In this document: positions 1 through 5,211 of the stretch, piece by piece
Numbering within the stretch: position 1 is the first letter of the stretch
Layout of the letters: every line of letters starts with the position of its first letter
DNA from: JBMNNU01 sp050942695
Lineage (GTDB): Bacteria; Chloroflexota; UBA6077
Assembly: GCA_050942695.1 (NCBI GenBank)
Contig: JBMNNU010000234.1
Location: forward strand, 1-5,313
DNA: 5,313 bases
Direction of reading: 5' to 3'
Made by a program: the position numbers and the translations under genes
The notes under the pieces: generated by a model
Databases searched by the model: none
What the model was told of the DNA's origin: nothing
What the model saw: only the letters and a program-made list of their open reading frames with translations

Positions 1-31
1 TCGTGGCGTTAGTTCCAACAGTAGGTACTTT

Positions 32-418
32 TTAGTGGTGGCGCTCCTTTTCGTAGGCCATGGCCTCGGCTTTGGTCTTGTGGACCGTACCGTCTGGATG
101 CTCCGGGGGTGAGTAGATCGTGTAGAGTTTCAACGGCTCGGTCTTCGAGCTGTTGACGATGTTGTGCTCCGTTCCGGCAGGGATAACCACCGCTGAACCA
201 TCTACCAGGTCGCGCACCTCCCCGTCCAGAATAGCCATGCCCGATCCGGCCTCCACACGTATGAACTGGTCGACGTCGTCGTGGGTCTCCATGCCGATAT
301 CCCCACCGGGTACAATCGACATCACGACTAACTGGCTATGGGGTCCCGTGAACAGCACCTGGCGGAAAAAGCTGTTCTCCAACGCTTTCTTTTCGATGTT
401 GACCACATATCCGGCCAT
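32..418 (-). CDS. Small single-domain cupin protein (128 aa)
   Basis: The product is a compact cupin beta-barrel, probably cytosolic, since no signal peptide is seen. Cupin motif 1 covers residues 39-58 (GGDIGMETH, then DQF, then EAGSG). E44, H46 and possibly Q51 sit where metal ligands usually lie, although the first His of the usual HxH is Glu here. Motif 2 covers residues 74-89 (GSAVVIPAGTEHNIVN), with H85 as the last ligand. The C-terminal stretch LYTIYSPPEHPDGTVHKT closely resembles a widespread family of small stand-alone cupins that I recall from bacteria and archaea; its substrate is unknown to me. An upstream in-frame ATG would add 32 residues, but I chose ATG 418 because the family begins MxGYVxNIEK and a GGGGG tract lies 7 bases upstream (426-430). 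The gene lies 267 bases downstream of the regulator. The fold is certain enough; the function is not. Confidence 0.9.
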   Translation of the reverse strand: MAGYVVNIEKKALENSFFRQVLFTGPHSQLVVMSIVPGGDIGMETHDDVDQFIRVEAGSGMAILDGEVRDLVDGSAVVIPAGTEHNIVNSSKTEPLKLYTIYSPPEHPDGTVHKTKAEAMAYEKERHH

Positions 419-473
419 CTCATCGCCCCCAATCTCTGTTAGCATCGGCCGTCGCCGACAACTGGGGCCTGCT

Positions 474-479
474 ATTATC
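474..479 (-). promoter_or_regulatory. Candidate -10 box for the cupin gene
   Basis: The minus strand reads GATAAT, a 5 of 6 match to TATAAT, about 55 bases upstream of the cupin ATG. No convincing -35 hexamer lies 16-18 bases upstream, so this would be a weak or activator-dependent promoter. It overlaps the 15-bp palindrome at 478-492, which supports a regulatory role. This is a call by eye only. Confidence 0.3.
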
Positions 480-492
480 AGGGAGACCCTGA
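478..492. promoter_or_regulatory. 15-bp perfect palindrome, possible operator
   Basis: TCAGGG-AGA-CCCTGA is a perfect 6-3-6 inverted repeat. It overlaps the candidate -10 box (474-479) of the cupin gene by two bases and lies in the spacer region. A symmetrical site here could bind a dimeric repressor or activator. It is too short and lacks a T-run, so it is not a terminator for the regulator gene. Operator function is inferred. Confidence 0.3.
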
Positions 493-564
493 GTTGCTGC
501 CGGCTCGCCAACAACTTGAATGCTGCAATTCTGATTCCACAGACAACTCGAAGGGGCTTGGTTC

Positions 565-585
565 ACACGAACAGCCAGATCGTGT
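565..585. repeat. Inverted repeat in the regulator-cupin intergenic region
   Basis: ACACGA (565-570) pairs with TCGTGT (580-585) across a 9-base loop. The stem extends by GTT/AAC (561-563 with 586-588) if c564 is bulged out. No T-run follows on either strand, so it is a poor intrinsic terminator. It may simply be a structured 3' end for the regulator transcript. Confidence 0.3.
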
Positions 586-605
586 AACAGTCCAATGCCG
601 TAGCA

Positions 606-622
606 TCGGGGCTCGTCCCCGA
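606..622. repeat. Short GC hairpin downstream of the regulator gene
   Basis: TCGGGG-CTCGT-CCCCGA forms a perfect 6-bp stem with a 5-base loop, 64 bases past the regulator stop codon. It lacks a U-tract. It could be a weak or Rho-assisted 3' boundary of the regulator transcript, or a decayed copy of the TAGGGGC-hairpin elements seen at the right end of the window. Confidence 0.3.
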
Positions 623-685
623 CGTGGTACTCGTGTCGTGAACCATGCCCCCTCGAAGGCCGGAAGTAATATTCCCCGTTGAGCC

Positions 686-1420
686 CTATCGTTTTATCGC
701 TGCATCGGTTGTATCGGGAGTGGCATCATCGGGTCCGCGAGGGTGAGATTCGGCGGCAACCATGCTCGTTGCCAGGCCCTGGATGCCGCGTTTGATCAGT
801 CGGTAGAATGTGGTCCGGGAGACGTTCATGCGCTCTGCAGCCTTTTCCTGGCTACTGGTCCGCTGGATGTATGCCAACTCAAGGGCGCGGTAGGCCTCTT
901 GTTGGTGAGGCGTCGCCTGGTTGCTAGCGGTGGCCAGGCTCCCGAGTATCGCCCGTCTGAGCGCGTTTGGTCGGTCTTTATCCCTCTCCACGAAAGGCAC
1001 TATTCGCAATTGAGCAAGTGGAGACTGAGCCAGATACCTGTCCTCTCGCCAGTGGAGAAACGCCTCCTGCAGCGCTTGTTCTACTTCAACGAGGCTTAGC
1101 GCCTTCGGCAGCGGACGCCCCCCGAGCATGGCCTCTAGCCAGGTCTCGATGCCGATCCTGGCTATGTCCAACATGCCTACCTCCACATCGTACACGCCAC
1201 CCCACCCGCGATTTCGCCCGTTCGGCAACAGCTCGAATCCCAGCTCCTCAAACAGCTTCCTCGACATAGGGTGAACCAGCGTCACAAGAAACACCCCGCT
1301 TCTGGCGAACAGGCTCAAATGGTCTCTCAGCAGCGCAGCTCTCGTCGCGTCGGGCAGGCGGTCGTCGTGGGCCAGATGGGAGAGAAACCAGCCGTTGCTG
1401 CCTTCACCATAGGTCGGCAT
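686..1420 (-). CDS. C-terminal part of the split STAND regulator: GNAT-like half-domain plus HTH
   Basis: This 244-residue frame continues the protein encoded upstream at 1327-2796. Residues 11-66 (FLSHLAH, then RAALLRDHLSLFARSG, then SRKLFEELGFELLP) look like the second half of a GNAT acetyltransferase fold, but the acetyl-CoA loop (R/Q-x-x-G-x-G/A) is absent, so catalysis is doubtful. Residues 112-165 are helical. Residues 177-216 hold a helix-turn-helix of sigma-region-4 or LuxR style (SSQEKAAERMNVSRTTFYRLIKRG). This C-terminal pattern, including the preceding 'ALQEAF...SPLAQLR' segment, resembles one I recall from a family of bacterial 'ATP-binding proteins', where it follows the ATPase in one chain. 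The ATG at 1420 has no good Shine-Dalgarno, and the frame is open further upstream. It is therefore more likely the displaced 3' half of one gene than an independent gene. The last 20 or so residues are Asp/Thr/Pro-rich and probably disordered. Confidence 0.75.
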   Translation of the reverse strand: MPTYGEGSNGWFLSHLAHDDRLPDATRAALLRDHLSLFARSGVFLVTLVHPMSRKLFEELGFELLPNGRNRGWGGVYDVEVGMLDIARIGIETWLEAMLGGRPLPKALSLVEVEQALQEAFLHWREDRYLAQSPLAQLRIVPFVERDKDRPNALRRAILGSLATASNQATPHQQEAYRALELAYIQRTSSQEKAAERMNVSRTTFYRLIKRGIQGLATSMVAAESHPRGPDDATPDTTDAAIKR

Positions 1421-2796
1421 TTCCCATCTACCTGCTGGCAGTAGGCGTTCAGCGCTGGCTCTAACACCGGATGCCCCTCCACCAGAGCAAGCGATTCGCG
1501 GCAGAGAGGTAAAGCCATGTTAAAGCCCATGATATGCCTGTCGCGATCCCGTGCTACCCTCAGCCTCGTGCCAGGATAGCGTAGAAGCTTCTCCATGATC
1601 TCTACATCGCACGCTACGTCGGTGGTAGACTCGATGGCTTTAAGCATTACGTTGTTTTTCCACCACACCCAATTAGATATGATCTCTGGCGCATCTTCAG
1701 GTTGCCCAGCTTCCAACCATACCTGTCCCAACTCATCATCGTCGAAGAGCAGCCCCTTGGCGTAGGCGTTCTCCCAGAGAAAGTAGGACTCAGCCAGCAA
1801 TCGCTCTCGCTCCAGGGAGGGGGCCGACCGCATCCGTTTCTGATAGTAAGCCAGGGCTCTGAGCCGTAACTGTTTGTACCTATCGGGGCGACGCCATCTG
1901 AGGTCCTCACATAGCACCCAGCGCACGTCATCGTGCAATATCAGGCCGTGCTCGGCAGGGCGCACTACGGATAACTTGCACAGCAGGTCAAAATTTTTCC
2001 CCACCTGCTCCTGGCCGGAGACGGCCGCGAGCGCCATTTCGTCGAACTGACGTACCACTGCAGCAGCCTCCAGTAGCTCTCGCAGCTCCGCATCGACATC
2101 TCGTAAAAGCTGTTCGGTCAGAGAGCGCAGCACCAGGTGCCATTCCGGCGCGATCTGAAAATCGCGGAAACCCAGTTGGAGCGCCATGTCGGCCATGAGA
2201 GATAGCACCAAGGGGTTACCGCTGGAAACCTTCAGCAGATTATCCTTAAGGCGCTGATCTTGGACCTTGCGGCGCTGCAGGTACTCTTCGCACTCCTTTT
2301 CTGTGAAGCGCTCGAGAGGGATGGAACGAATTATCAAGCGCCAAGGCCCAACCTCTACCCAGCCCTGCTCGAGGGGATGGCGTCCTGCAATAACCACTTT
2401 CACCTGTGTGGAGAGCTTGGGGAGGAACTCTCGCTGGATATATCTGTGCAACTCCCCCAGTCGCTCGTAGCTATCCAGCAGCAGTAGCGGTTGGGTGCGG
2501 TTGATGTACTCCACAGGATCGGCCTTTCCAGGGGCCAGAGCTTGCAGGAATCCTTCGGGGATATGGGGGAAGTCGCTGCTGTCGACCAGCGCGACCGTCT
2601 GGCCGCTAGCTCGAGCTAGACGGGCAAAGGCTCTGAGCAGAGTGCTTTTTCCGATACCACCCCTTCCGCAAACGTTGAGCAGCTCCGGAACACGCGGTTC
2701 TGAGGTAAGCCATTCCTGGAACAGCACGAGCTCTCGTTCTCGTCCAACGAACAGCTCGTCGTCCAGCAGATTCAATACATCTCCAATGGTAAGCAT
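1327..2796 (-). CDS. STAND/AAA-type signalling ATPase, N-terminal part (frame-disrupted)
   Basis: Probably a cytosolic nucleotide-dependent switch. Visible motifs: VGREREL at 17-23, typical of ORC/STAND ATPases; Walker A GRGGIGKST at 44-52; Walker B PLLLLDSYE at 103-111 with D108; a sensor-like VIAGRHP at 135-141; and GNPLVLSLMAD at 193-203, the GxP-type motif of STAND proteins. Residues 225-300 look like a winged-helix domain (LHDDVRWVLCEDL) and 300-380 are helical. Residues 400-440 (RLRVARDRDRHIMGFNMALPL) resemble the first strands of a GNAT fold. Family-like sequence stops at K459. The last 30 residues (from CRPMVK) read as out-of-frame sequence overlapping the downstream ORF, whose -1 frame resumes the fold. 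Joined at K459 the protein would be about 703 residues. The start is ATG 2796; a perfect AAGGAGG lies 16 bases away, unusually far, with no in-frame alternative closer. Confidence 0.85.
   Translation of the reverse strand: MLTIGDVLNLLDDELFVGRERELVLFQEWLTSEPRVPELLNVCGRGGIGKSTLLRAFARLARASGQTVALVDSSDFPHIPEGFLQALAPGKADPVEYINRTQPLLLLDSYERLGELHRYIQREFLPKLSTQVKVVIAGRHPLEQGWVEVGPWRLIIRSIPLERFTEKECEEYLQRRKVQDQRLKDNLLKVSSGNPLVLSLMADMALQLGFRDFQIAPEWHLVLRSLTEQLLRDVDAELRELLEAAAVVRQFDEMALAAVSGQEQVGKNFDLLCKLSVVRPAEHGLILHDDVRWVLCEDLRWRRPDRYKQLRLRALAYYQKRMRSAPSLERERLLAESYFLWENAYAKGLLFDDDELGQVWLEAGQPEDAPEIISNWVWWKNNVMLKAIESTTDVACDVEIMEKLLRYPGTRLRVARDRDRHIMGFNMALPLCRESLALVEGHPVLEPALNAYCQQVDGKCRPMVKAATAGFSPIWPTTTACPTRRELRC
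1418..1425 (-). other. Frame break joining the two halves of the regulator
   Basis: On the minus strand the upstream frame reads GGG AAA TGC and the downstream frame starts ATG at the last A. One extra A in the A-run (GGG AAA ATG CCG) would fuse both ORFs as ...QQVDGK-MPTYGEG.... The heptamer T GGG AAA is not a good -1 slippery site, because re-pairing mismatches in both the P and A sites. A one-base deletion in the genome or a homopolymer sequencing error is therefore more likely than programmed frameshifting. Confidence 0.65.
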
Positions 2797-2812
2797 GAGA
2801 TCTTGCGGGGTG

Positions 2813-2819
2813 CCTCCTT
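2813..2819 (-). promoter_or_regulatory. Shine-Dalgarno of the STAND ATPase gene, long spacing
   Basis: The minus strand reads AAGGAGG, a full anti-16S match, but 16 bases separate it from ATG 2796. None of the in-frame codons in between is ATG, GTG or TTG, so the start cannot be moved closer. The lipoprotein gene has a comparable 15-base spacing. Confidence 0.6.
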
Positions 2820-2878
2820 AGGGCTACGAAGTATGCTGCCGTAGGTCTGAAGCAAAGATCGGCCGAAGGGGGTTAGTA

Positions 2879-2909
2879 TTGTTGAGCGTTGCACTGGTTG
2901 TTGAACATT
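2879..2909. repeat. Direct repeat pair upstream of the STAND ATPase gene
   Basis: TTGTTGAGCGTT (2879-2890) and TTGTTGAACATT (2898-2909) are 12-mers differing by two transitions, 19 bases apart start to start. They lie between the candidate promoter (2936-2941) and the start codon. Placement and near two-turn spacing suggest a regulator-binding site, possibly for the HTH protein encoded just downstream (autoregulation). This is inference. Confidence 0.35.
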
Positions 2910-2935
2910 CAGTTAGCCCTGTATGCCGACGCCTA

Positions 2936-2941
2936 ATAATA
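2936..2941 (-). promoter_or_regulatory. Candidate -10 box for the STAND ATPase gene
   Basis: The minus strand reads TATTAT, 5 of 6 to consensus, about 140 bases upstream of the start codon. A -35 at 17-base spacing would be TAGCTT, a poor match, and lies inside the palindrome at 2958-2971. The long leader that follows contains the direct repeats at 2879-2909. Confidence 0.35.
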
Positions 2942-2957
2942 CCCCAAGTTAAGAATA

Positions 2958-2971
2958 GAAGCTAGAGCTTC
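2958..2971. promoter_or_regulatory. 14-bp perfect palindrome at the -35 position
   Basis: GAAGCT-AG-AGCTTC is a perfect inverted repeat, 16 bases upstream of the candidate TATTAT box. It occupies the -35 region, where a bound dimer would either block or replace -35 recognition. Operator function is inferred from position and symmetry only. Confidence 0.35.
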
Positions 2972-3041
2972 ATTCCCTGTTGTCACCCCGCTGCGTACCG
3001 CTATGCGCTTACAAGGGAGGGCATTGGATCGCGAAACGAAG

Positions 3042-3097
3042 AAACGCCGCGAAAGGCGCGAGAGAGACTCGTTTCTCTCGCGCCTCCCGCGGCGTTT
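3042..3097 (-). terminator. Long-stem intrinsic terminator after the lipoprotein gene
   Basis: A 10-bp outer stem (3042-3051 with 3088-3097) and an inner stem of 11-13 bp (from 3054 with 3085 inward) are separated by two mismatches, giving a very stable hairpin with a small loop. It starts 28 bases past the lipoprotein stop codon. The minus-strand tail (CTTCGTTTCG) is only moderately U-rich; the plus-strand tail has TTTT, so it may work in both directions. It separates the lipoprotein operon from the ATPase gene. Confidence 0.75.
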
Positions 3098-3124
3098 TGT
3101 GCGCTTATTCGCAGCCCAAGCGGG

Positions 3125-4297
3125 CTACTTGCCTAGATCGAAGACCGCCACCTCGTCGTCCAGGTAATCGGGGGAATACGGGTTGGATTTGGGATCCATC
3201 GCCCTGAACTTCAACTGCATACCGCTAGCTTCCTTAGGTCCGGTATATGCTAGCAGCCCTCGCCGGACTGTCTCCGAAAACCACTCCCCGTTCTCGCTTC
3301 GGGCCAACTGTATATCCCGGGCAGAGGCCAACCTATCACCCGATGCCGAGAGGATGAACTCCTTATCCGAGTTGATCGGTTCCGCATCGCCTATAACGTT
3401 CGCGGTCACGTCCACAAAGACGATCTTCTTCCCCGCCTCGACGGTCCGGCCCTCCACAGAATCGGTCCGTTCGACCATGCCGTTGACCTGAAGGATTATT
3501 CCTCGTGTAGGGAATTTGACGGGCTGGCCGATCTTATAGGTCGACCCAGCCTTCACCACTTCAGCATCCTCTGGAAGGATGGGCATGGGGAAGTCACCTC
3601 GTATCCCCAACGGCACGTACACAGCGGTGGCCATGGAGGTCAACTTGGTCGCGCTCATCGGTGTAAAGGCGAAAGCGAGCCCCTTTGCATCCTTCGGAAC
3701 CAGGGAGAGGTATGTGCCCTTCCGAGCCTCGCCCGCAGGTATCTCCACGTCGAAGTTTCGTAGGCCGAGAGAAACCGCTTTCGTGGCCACCTGGACAAGT
3801 TCATCCTTGCCCACGTTGTACCACTTCCAGTCGTCTGATACGACCTGCATGAGCAGCATGGAGCTAATAGCCACCTTCTCATTCTTCTTGTTGCCGATGG
3901 TAAGCTCTACGACCACCATCTCCTGACCTGCGTCGTAGTCCACCGTCTTCGCGCCGTGTACCTGCAGCACCAGTCCGGCATCAGAGAGGTCCAGCACGTC
4001 ACCTATCTTCACAGCTTTATTGGGGTCGTACTTCACCGGGTTGGCCGGCATCGGCACCTTCTCCAGGTCGCTGGAACCGGCGGTAGCACCGGAGGACGGG
4101 TTGCCGGTTGAAGCTGGCTGGGACGTTGCGCCCTTGGACGCCGACGAGGACGGCGCCTTGGTGGGCTGGGCTACAGACCCCGTTGCGGATTTCGCGGCCG
4201 GCGTCGAGGCCGACTGGGTGGTCGACGAGCCCCCACTACACGCTACCGCCGAAAGTGTTAGGATGGCGATAACCAGGATTGCAGTAATCTTTCGCAT
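3125..4297 (-). CDS. Lipoprotein with two tandem DUF4352-like beta-sandwich domains
   Basis: A 390-residue surface lipoprotein. Residues 1-20 form a type II signal peptide: RK, a hydrophobic core, then SAVAC with C20 as the likely lipidated residue (Ala rather than Leu at -3). Residues 21-77 form a Ser/Thr/Pro/Gly/Ala linker typical of Gram-positive-like or Chloroflexi exported proteins. Two homologous domains follow, about 95-228 and 253-388. Aligned landmarks are VKIGDVLDLSDAGLVLQVHG with YKIGQPVKFPTRGIILQVNG, GQEMVVVELTIGN with GKKIVFVDVTANV, and RKGTYLSLVPKDAKGLAFAF with RRGLLAYTGPKEASGMQLKF. This matches the DUF4352/immunoprotective extracellular type of fold; ligand and role are unknown. 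The start codon is 4 bases after the stop of the upstream gene, and AAAGGAGG at 4313-4320 lies inside that gene's last codons, so translation is probably coupled. Confidence 0.88.
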   Translation of the reverse strand: MRKITAILVIAILTLSAVACSGGSSTTQSASTPAAKSATGSVAQPTKAPSSSASKGATSQPASTGNPSSGATAGSSDLEKVPMPANPVKYDPNKAVKIGDVLDLSDAGLVLQVHGAKTVDYDAGQEMVVVELTIGNKKNEKVAISSMLLMQVVSDDWKWYNVGKDELVQVATKAVSLGLRNFDVEIPAGEARKGTYLSLVPKDAKGLAFAFTPMSATKLTSMATAVYVPLGIRGDFPMPILPEDAEVVKAGSTYKIGQPVKFPTRGIILQVNGMVERTDSVEGRTVEAGKKIVFVDVTANVIGDAEPINSDKEFILSASGDRLASARDIQLARSENGEWFSETVRRGLLAYTGPKEASGMQLKFRAMDPKSNPYSPDYLDDEVAVFDLGK

Positions 4298-4301
4298 CGT
4301 T

Positions 4302-4565
4302 TTACTCTTTTTCCTCCTTTTCAGGAAACAGCATATTCAGAATGGTCTCCGCCTGCCTTCGATCGGCGCTGGCCGCTACCATCCCCAGCACCTCCAGGCA
4401 GCGAATGCGCAATCTCCAGTAGCCTTTGGAACGAACAGTGTTGATCAACAGGGTCAGTTGCTCCTCGCTATCCTCCTGCAGCAACCGGTCGGCGACCCTT
4501 CGCCGAGTCTCGGGTCCCCCGTAGGCCAGCGATCTGGCCAGGCCTTGGACCCCCTCCTTTTTCAT
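4302..4565 (-). CDS. Possible alternative product: 87-aa HEAT-like protein from an internal start
   Basis: An in-frame ATG at 4565 is preceded by AGGAGGAG (4569-4576), with the perfect AGGAGG core ending 5 bases from the ATG. This is the best-spaced ribosome binding site in the window. Initiation here would give MKKEGVQGL... through to the same stop: only the helical C-terminal part, without the hydrophobic N-terminus, hence cytosolic. Either the gene gives two products, or the true gene is the short one and the upstream open frame is non-coding. The site also encodes Glu-Glu-Glu in the long form, so chance is possible. Confidence 0.35.
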   Translation of the reverse strand: MKKEGVQGLARSLAYGGPETRRRVADRLLQEDSEEQLTLLINTVRSKGYWRLRIRCLEVLGMVAASADRRQAETILNMLFPEKEEKE

Positions 4566-4922
4566 GGGCTCCTCCTCACGTCCGGCGCTCCCTATTGCTT
4601 GGGTGTGTGCATCAGGTTCATGGTAAGCGGTAAGCCGCTCGGTGATCTTCGCATCGTTGTTGGAGGCCGTGCCCTCCCCGGTGAGCCGTGCAAACAGCCG
4701 CCCATCGCCGGGCTGCCAACCACTGAAGTGATAGCCGCGTATCTCCTCCAATCCGATGTCCTCGACCTTCCTTCTCTCGTTCACTTTGTCAAAACCCCCA
4801 TACCAGAAGGGAAGGTCATTCGGAACCCCCATATCCAGCATCCCGCTCCCCCCAGGCTGCACTCGAAGGCAAAGCAGGACCAGACTCGCCAACAGGGCAA
4901 CTGCAGCGAATATGCGGACCAT
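4302..4922 (-). CDS. Membrane-anchored or secreted hypothetical protein with HEAT-like C-terminus
   Basis: I do not recognise this 206-residue protein. Residues 2-21 form one hydrophobic segment (VRIFAAVALLASLVLLCLRV) that could be a signal peptide or an N-terminal anchor; C18 is not in a good lipobox because Leu precedes it. Residues 36-84 are polar with aromatics (PFWYGGF, GYHFSGW). Residues 85-120 look like a linker. Residues 121-200 are helical and read like one or two HEAT-type repeats (GGPETRRRVADRLLQE, YWRLRIRCLEVLGMVAA). The frame is open for 50 more residues upstream, but I chose ATG 4922 because it places the hydrophobic segment at the N-terminus, with a weak AGGA (4932-4935) 9 bases before it. 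It is the first gene of a two-gene operon with the lipoprotein, so a shared envelope role is plausible. An internal in-frame start at 4565 may give a shorter cytosolic form. Confidence 0.7.
   Translation of the reverse strand: MVRIFAAVALLASLVLLCLRVQPGGSGMLDMGVPNDLPFWYGGFDKVNERRKVEDIGLEEIRGYHFSGWQPGDGRLFARLTGEGTASNNDAKITERLTAYHEPDAHTQAIGSAGREEEPMKKEGVQGLARSLAYGGPETRRRVADRLLQEDSEEQLTLLINTVRSKGYWRLRIRCLEVLGMVAASADRRQAETILNMLFPEKEEKE
4313..4320 (-). promoter_or_regulatory. Shine-Dalgarno of the lipoprotein gene inside the upstream gene
   Basis: AAAGGAGG is encoded by the codons for the final residues (KEEKE) of the upstream protein. It lies 15 bases from ATG 4297. A weaker AGAG closer to the start may also help. 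The arrangement, with stop and start codons 4 bases apart, favours translational coupling. Confidence 0.65.
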
Positions 4923-5082
4923 GGCTTGACATCCTATCCGAAACACCTTTTCGTAAGTAATATCGGCCAGCAACTGTTTCACCATCAGTACCACTGTTGT
5001 TCCAGCTTTTGTGTACGATCTCACAGCTCCAGCGCCGGCTAAGCATCCCAACTGATTCTGACAGGCGGCCAAAAGTCATCCT
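4923..5082. other. Upstream region of the lipoprotein operon, no clear promoter
   Basis: This 160-base stretch must contain the promoter of the two-gene operon unless transcription enters from outside the window. A minus-strand TATTAC lies about 40 bases before ATG 4922, without an acceptable -35. The long-form reading frame stays open through most of it to 5072, but that N-terminal extension (MAACQNQLGCLAGAG...) does not look like a domain or signal sequence. Confidence 0.4.
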
Positions 5083-5136
5083 GGGAGCGCGGGCGTCCCG
5101 CCAGCACGTCTAGGCGGCCAAGATGGCCGCGCTCCC
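5083..5136. repeat. Composite palindromic intergenic element (GGGAGCGCGG type)
   Basis: The outer arms GGGAGCGCGG (5083-5092) and CCGCGCTCCC (5127-5136) are perfect inverted repeats. Inside lie two further perfect hairpins: GCGGG-CGT-CCCGC (5089-5101) and GCGGCC-AAGAT-GGCCGC (5114-5130). The inner stems share bases with the outer stem, so two alternative folds compete, one a dumbbell and one a closed cloverleaf-like form. I recall similar GGGAGCGCG elements dispersed in Chloroflexi and other genomes; other copies cannot be checked here. Translated, it yields the AGGTPALP-type peptide often mis-annotated as protein. Confidence 0.7.
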
Positions 5137-5175
5137 GGCATAAACCGCCTACGGCAATCCATCAGAACCACTCTG

Positions 5176-5197
5176 GGTGGAGCACTAATGCCCCACC
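5176..5197. repeat. Imperfect hairpin within the repeat block
   Basis: GGTGGAGC (5176-5183) pairs with GCCCCACC (5190-5197) with a single mismatch, around a 6-base loop ACTAAT. No T-run follows on either strand. It lies between the composite element and the TGTAGGGGC units. Confidence 0.45.
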
Positions 5198-5211
5198 ATA
5201 GGGGTTTCGAC

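Noticed and set aside
153..587. 144-residue plus-strand open frame
   Set aside because: It is antisense to a well-recognised cupin; the sequence is Ser/Thr/Ile-rich with no domain and is explained as a shadow.
494..682. Plus-strand 62-residue open frame between the regulator and cupin genes
   Set aside because: No ribosome binding site and no recognisable pattern; it spans two hairpins of the intergenic region.
1418..1426. Programmed -1 ribosomal frameshift at GGG AAA
   Set aside because: The heptamer T GGG AAA gives poor re-pairing in both sites and I see no clear downstream pseudoknot, so a deletion or read error is a simpler reading. Kept only as an alternative.
2980..3207. Plus-strand 75-residue open frame
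   Set aside because: It runs through the terminator hairpin and into the 3' end of the lipoprotein on the opposite strand; Arg-rich with no domain.
4926..4931. Perfect plus-strand TTGACA
   Set aside because: No acceptable -10 lies 16-18 bases downstream and no plus-strand gene follows; probably chance.
4020..5042. 340-residue plus-strand open frame
   Set aside because: It lies opposite the lipoprotein signal/linker and the HEAT-like gene, crosses their junction, has no ribosome binding site or recognisable domain, and its composition mirrors the antisense of the Ser/Thr-rich linker.
4922..5072. Longer N-terminus for the HEAT-like protein starting at 5072 or 4985
   Set aside because: The extension would bury the hydrophobic signal segment 50 residues inside the protein, and neither start has a convincing ribosome binding site.
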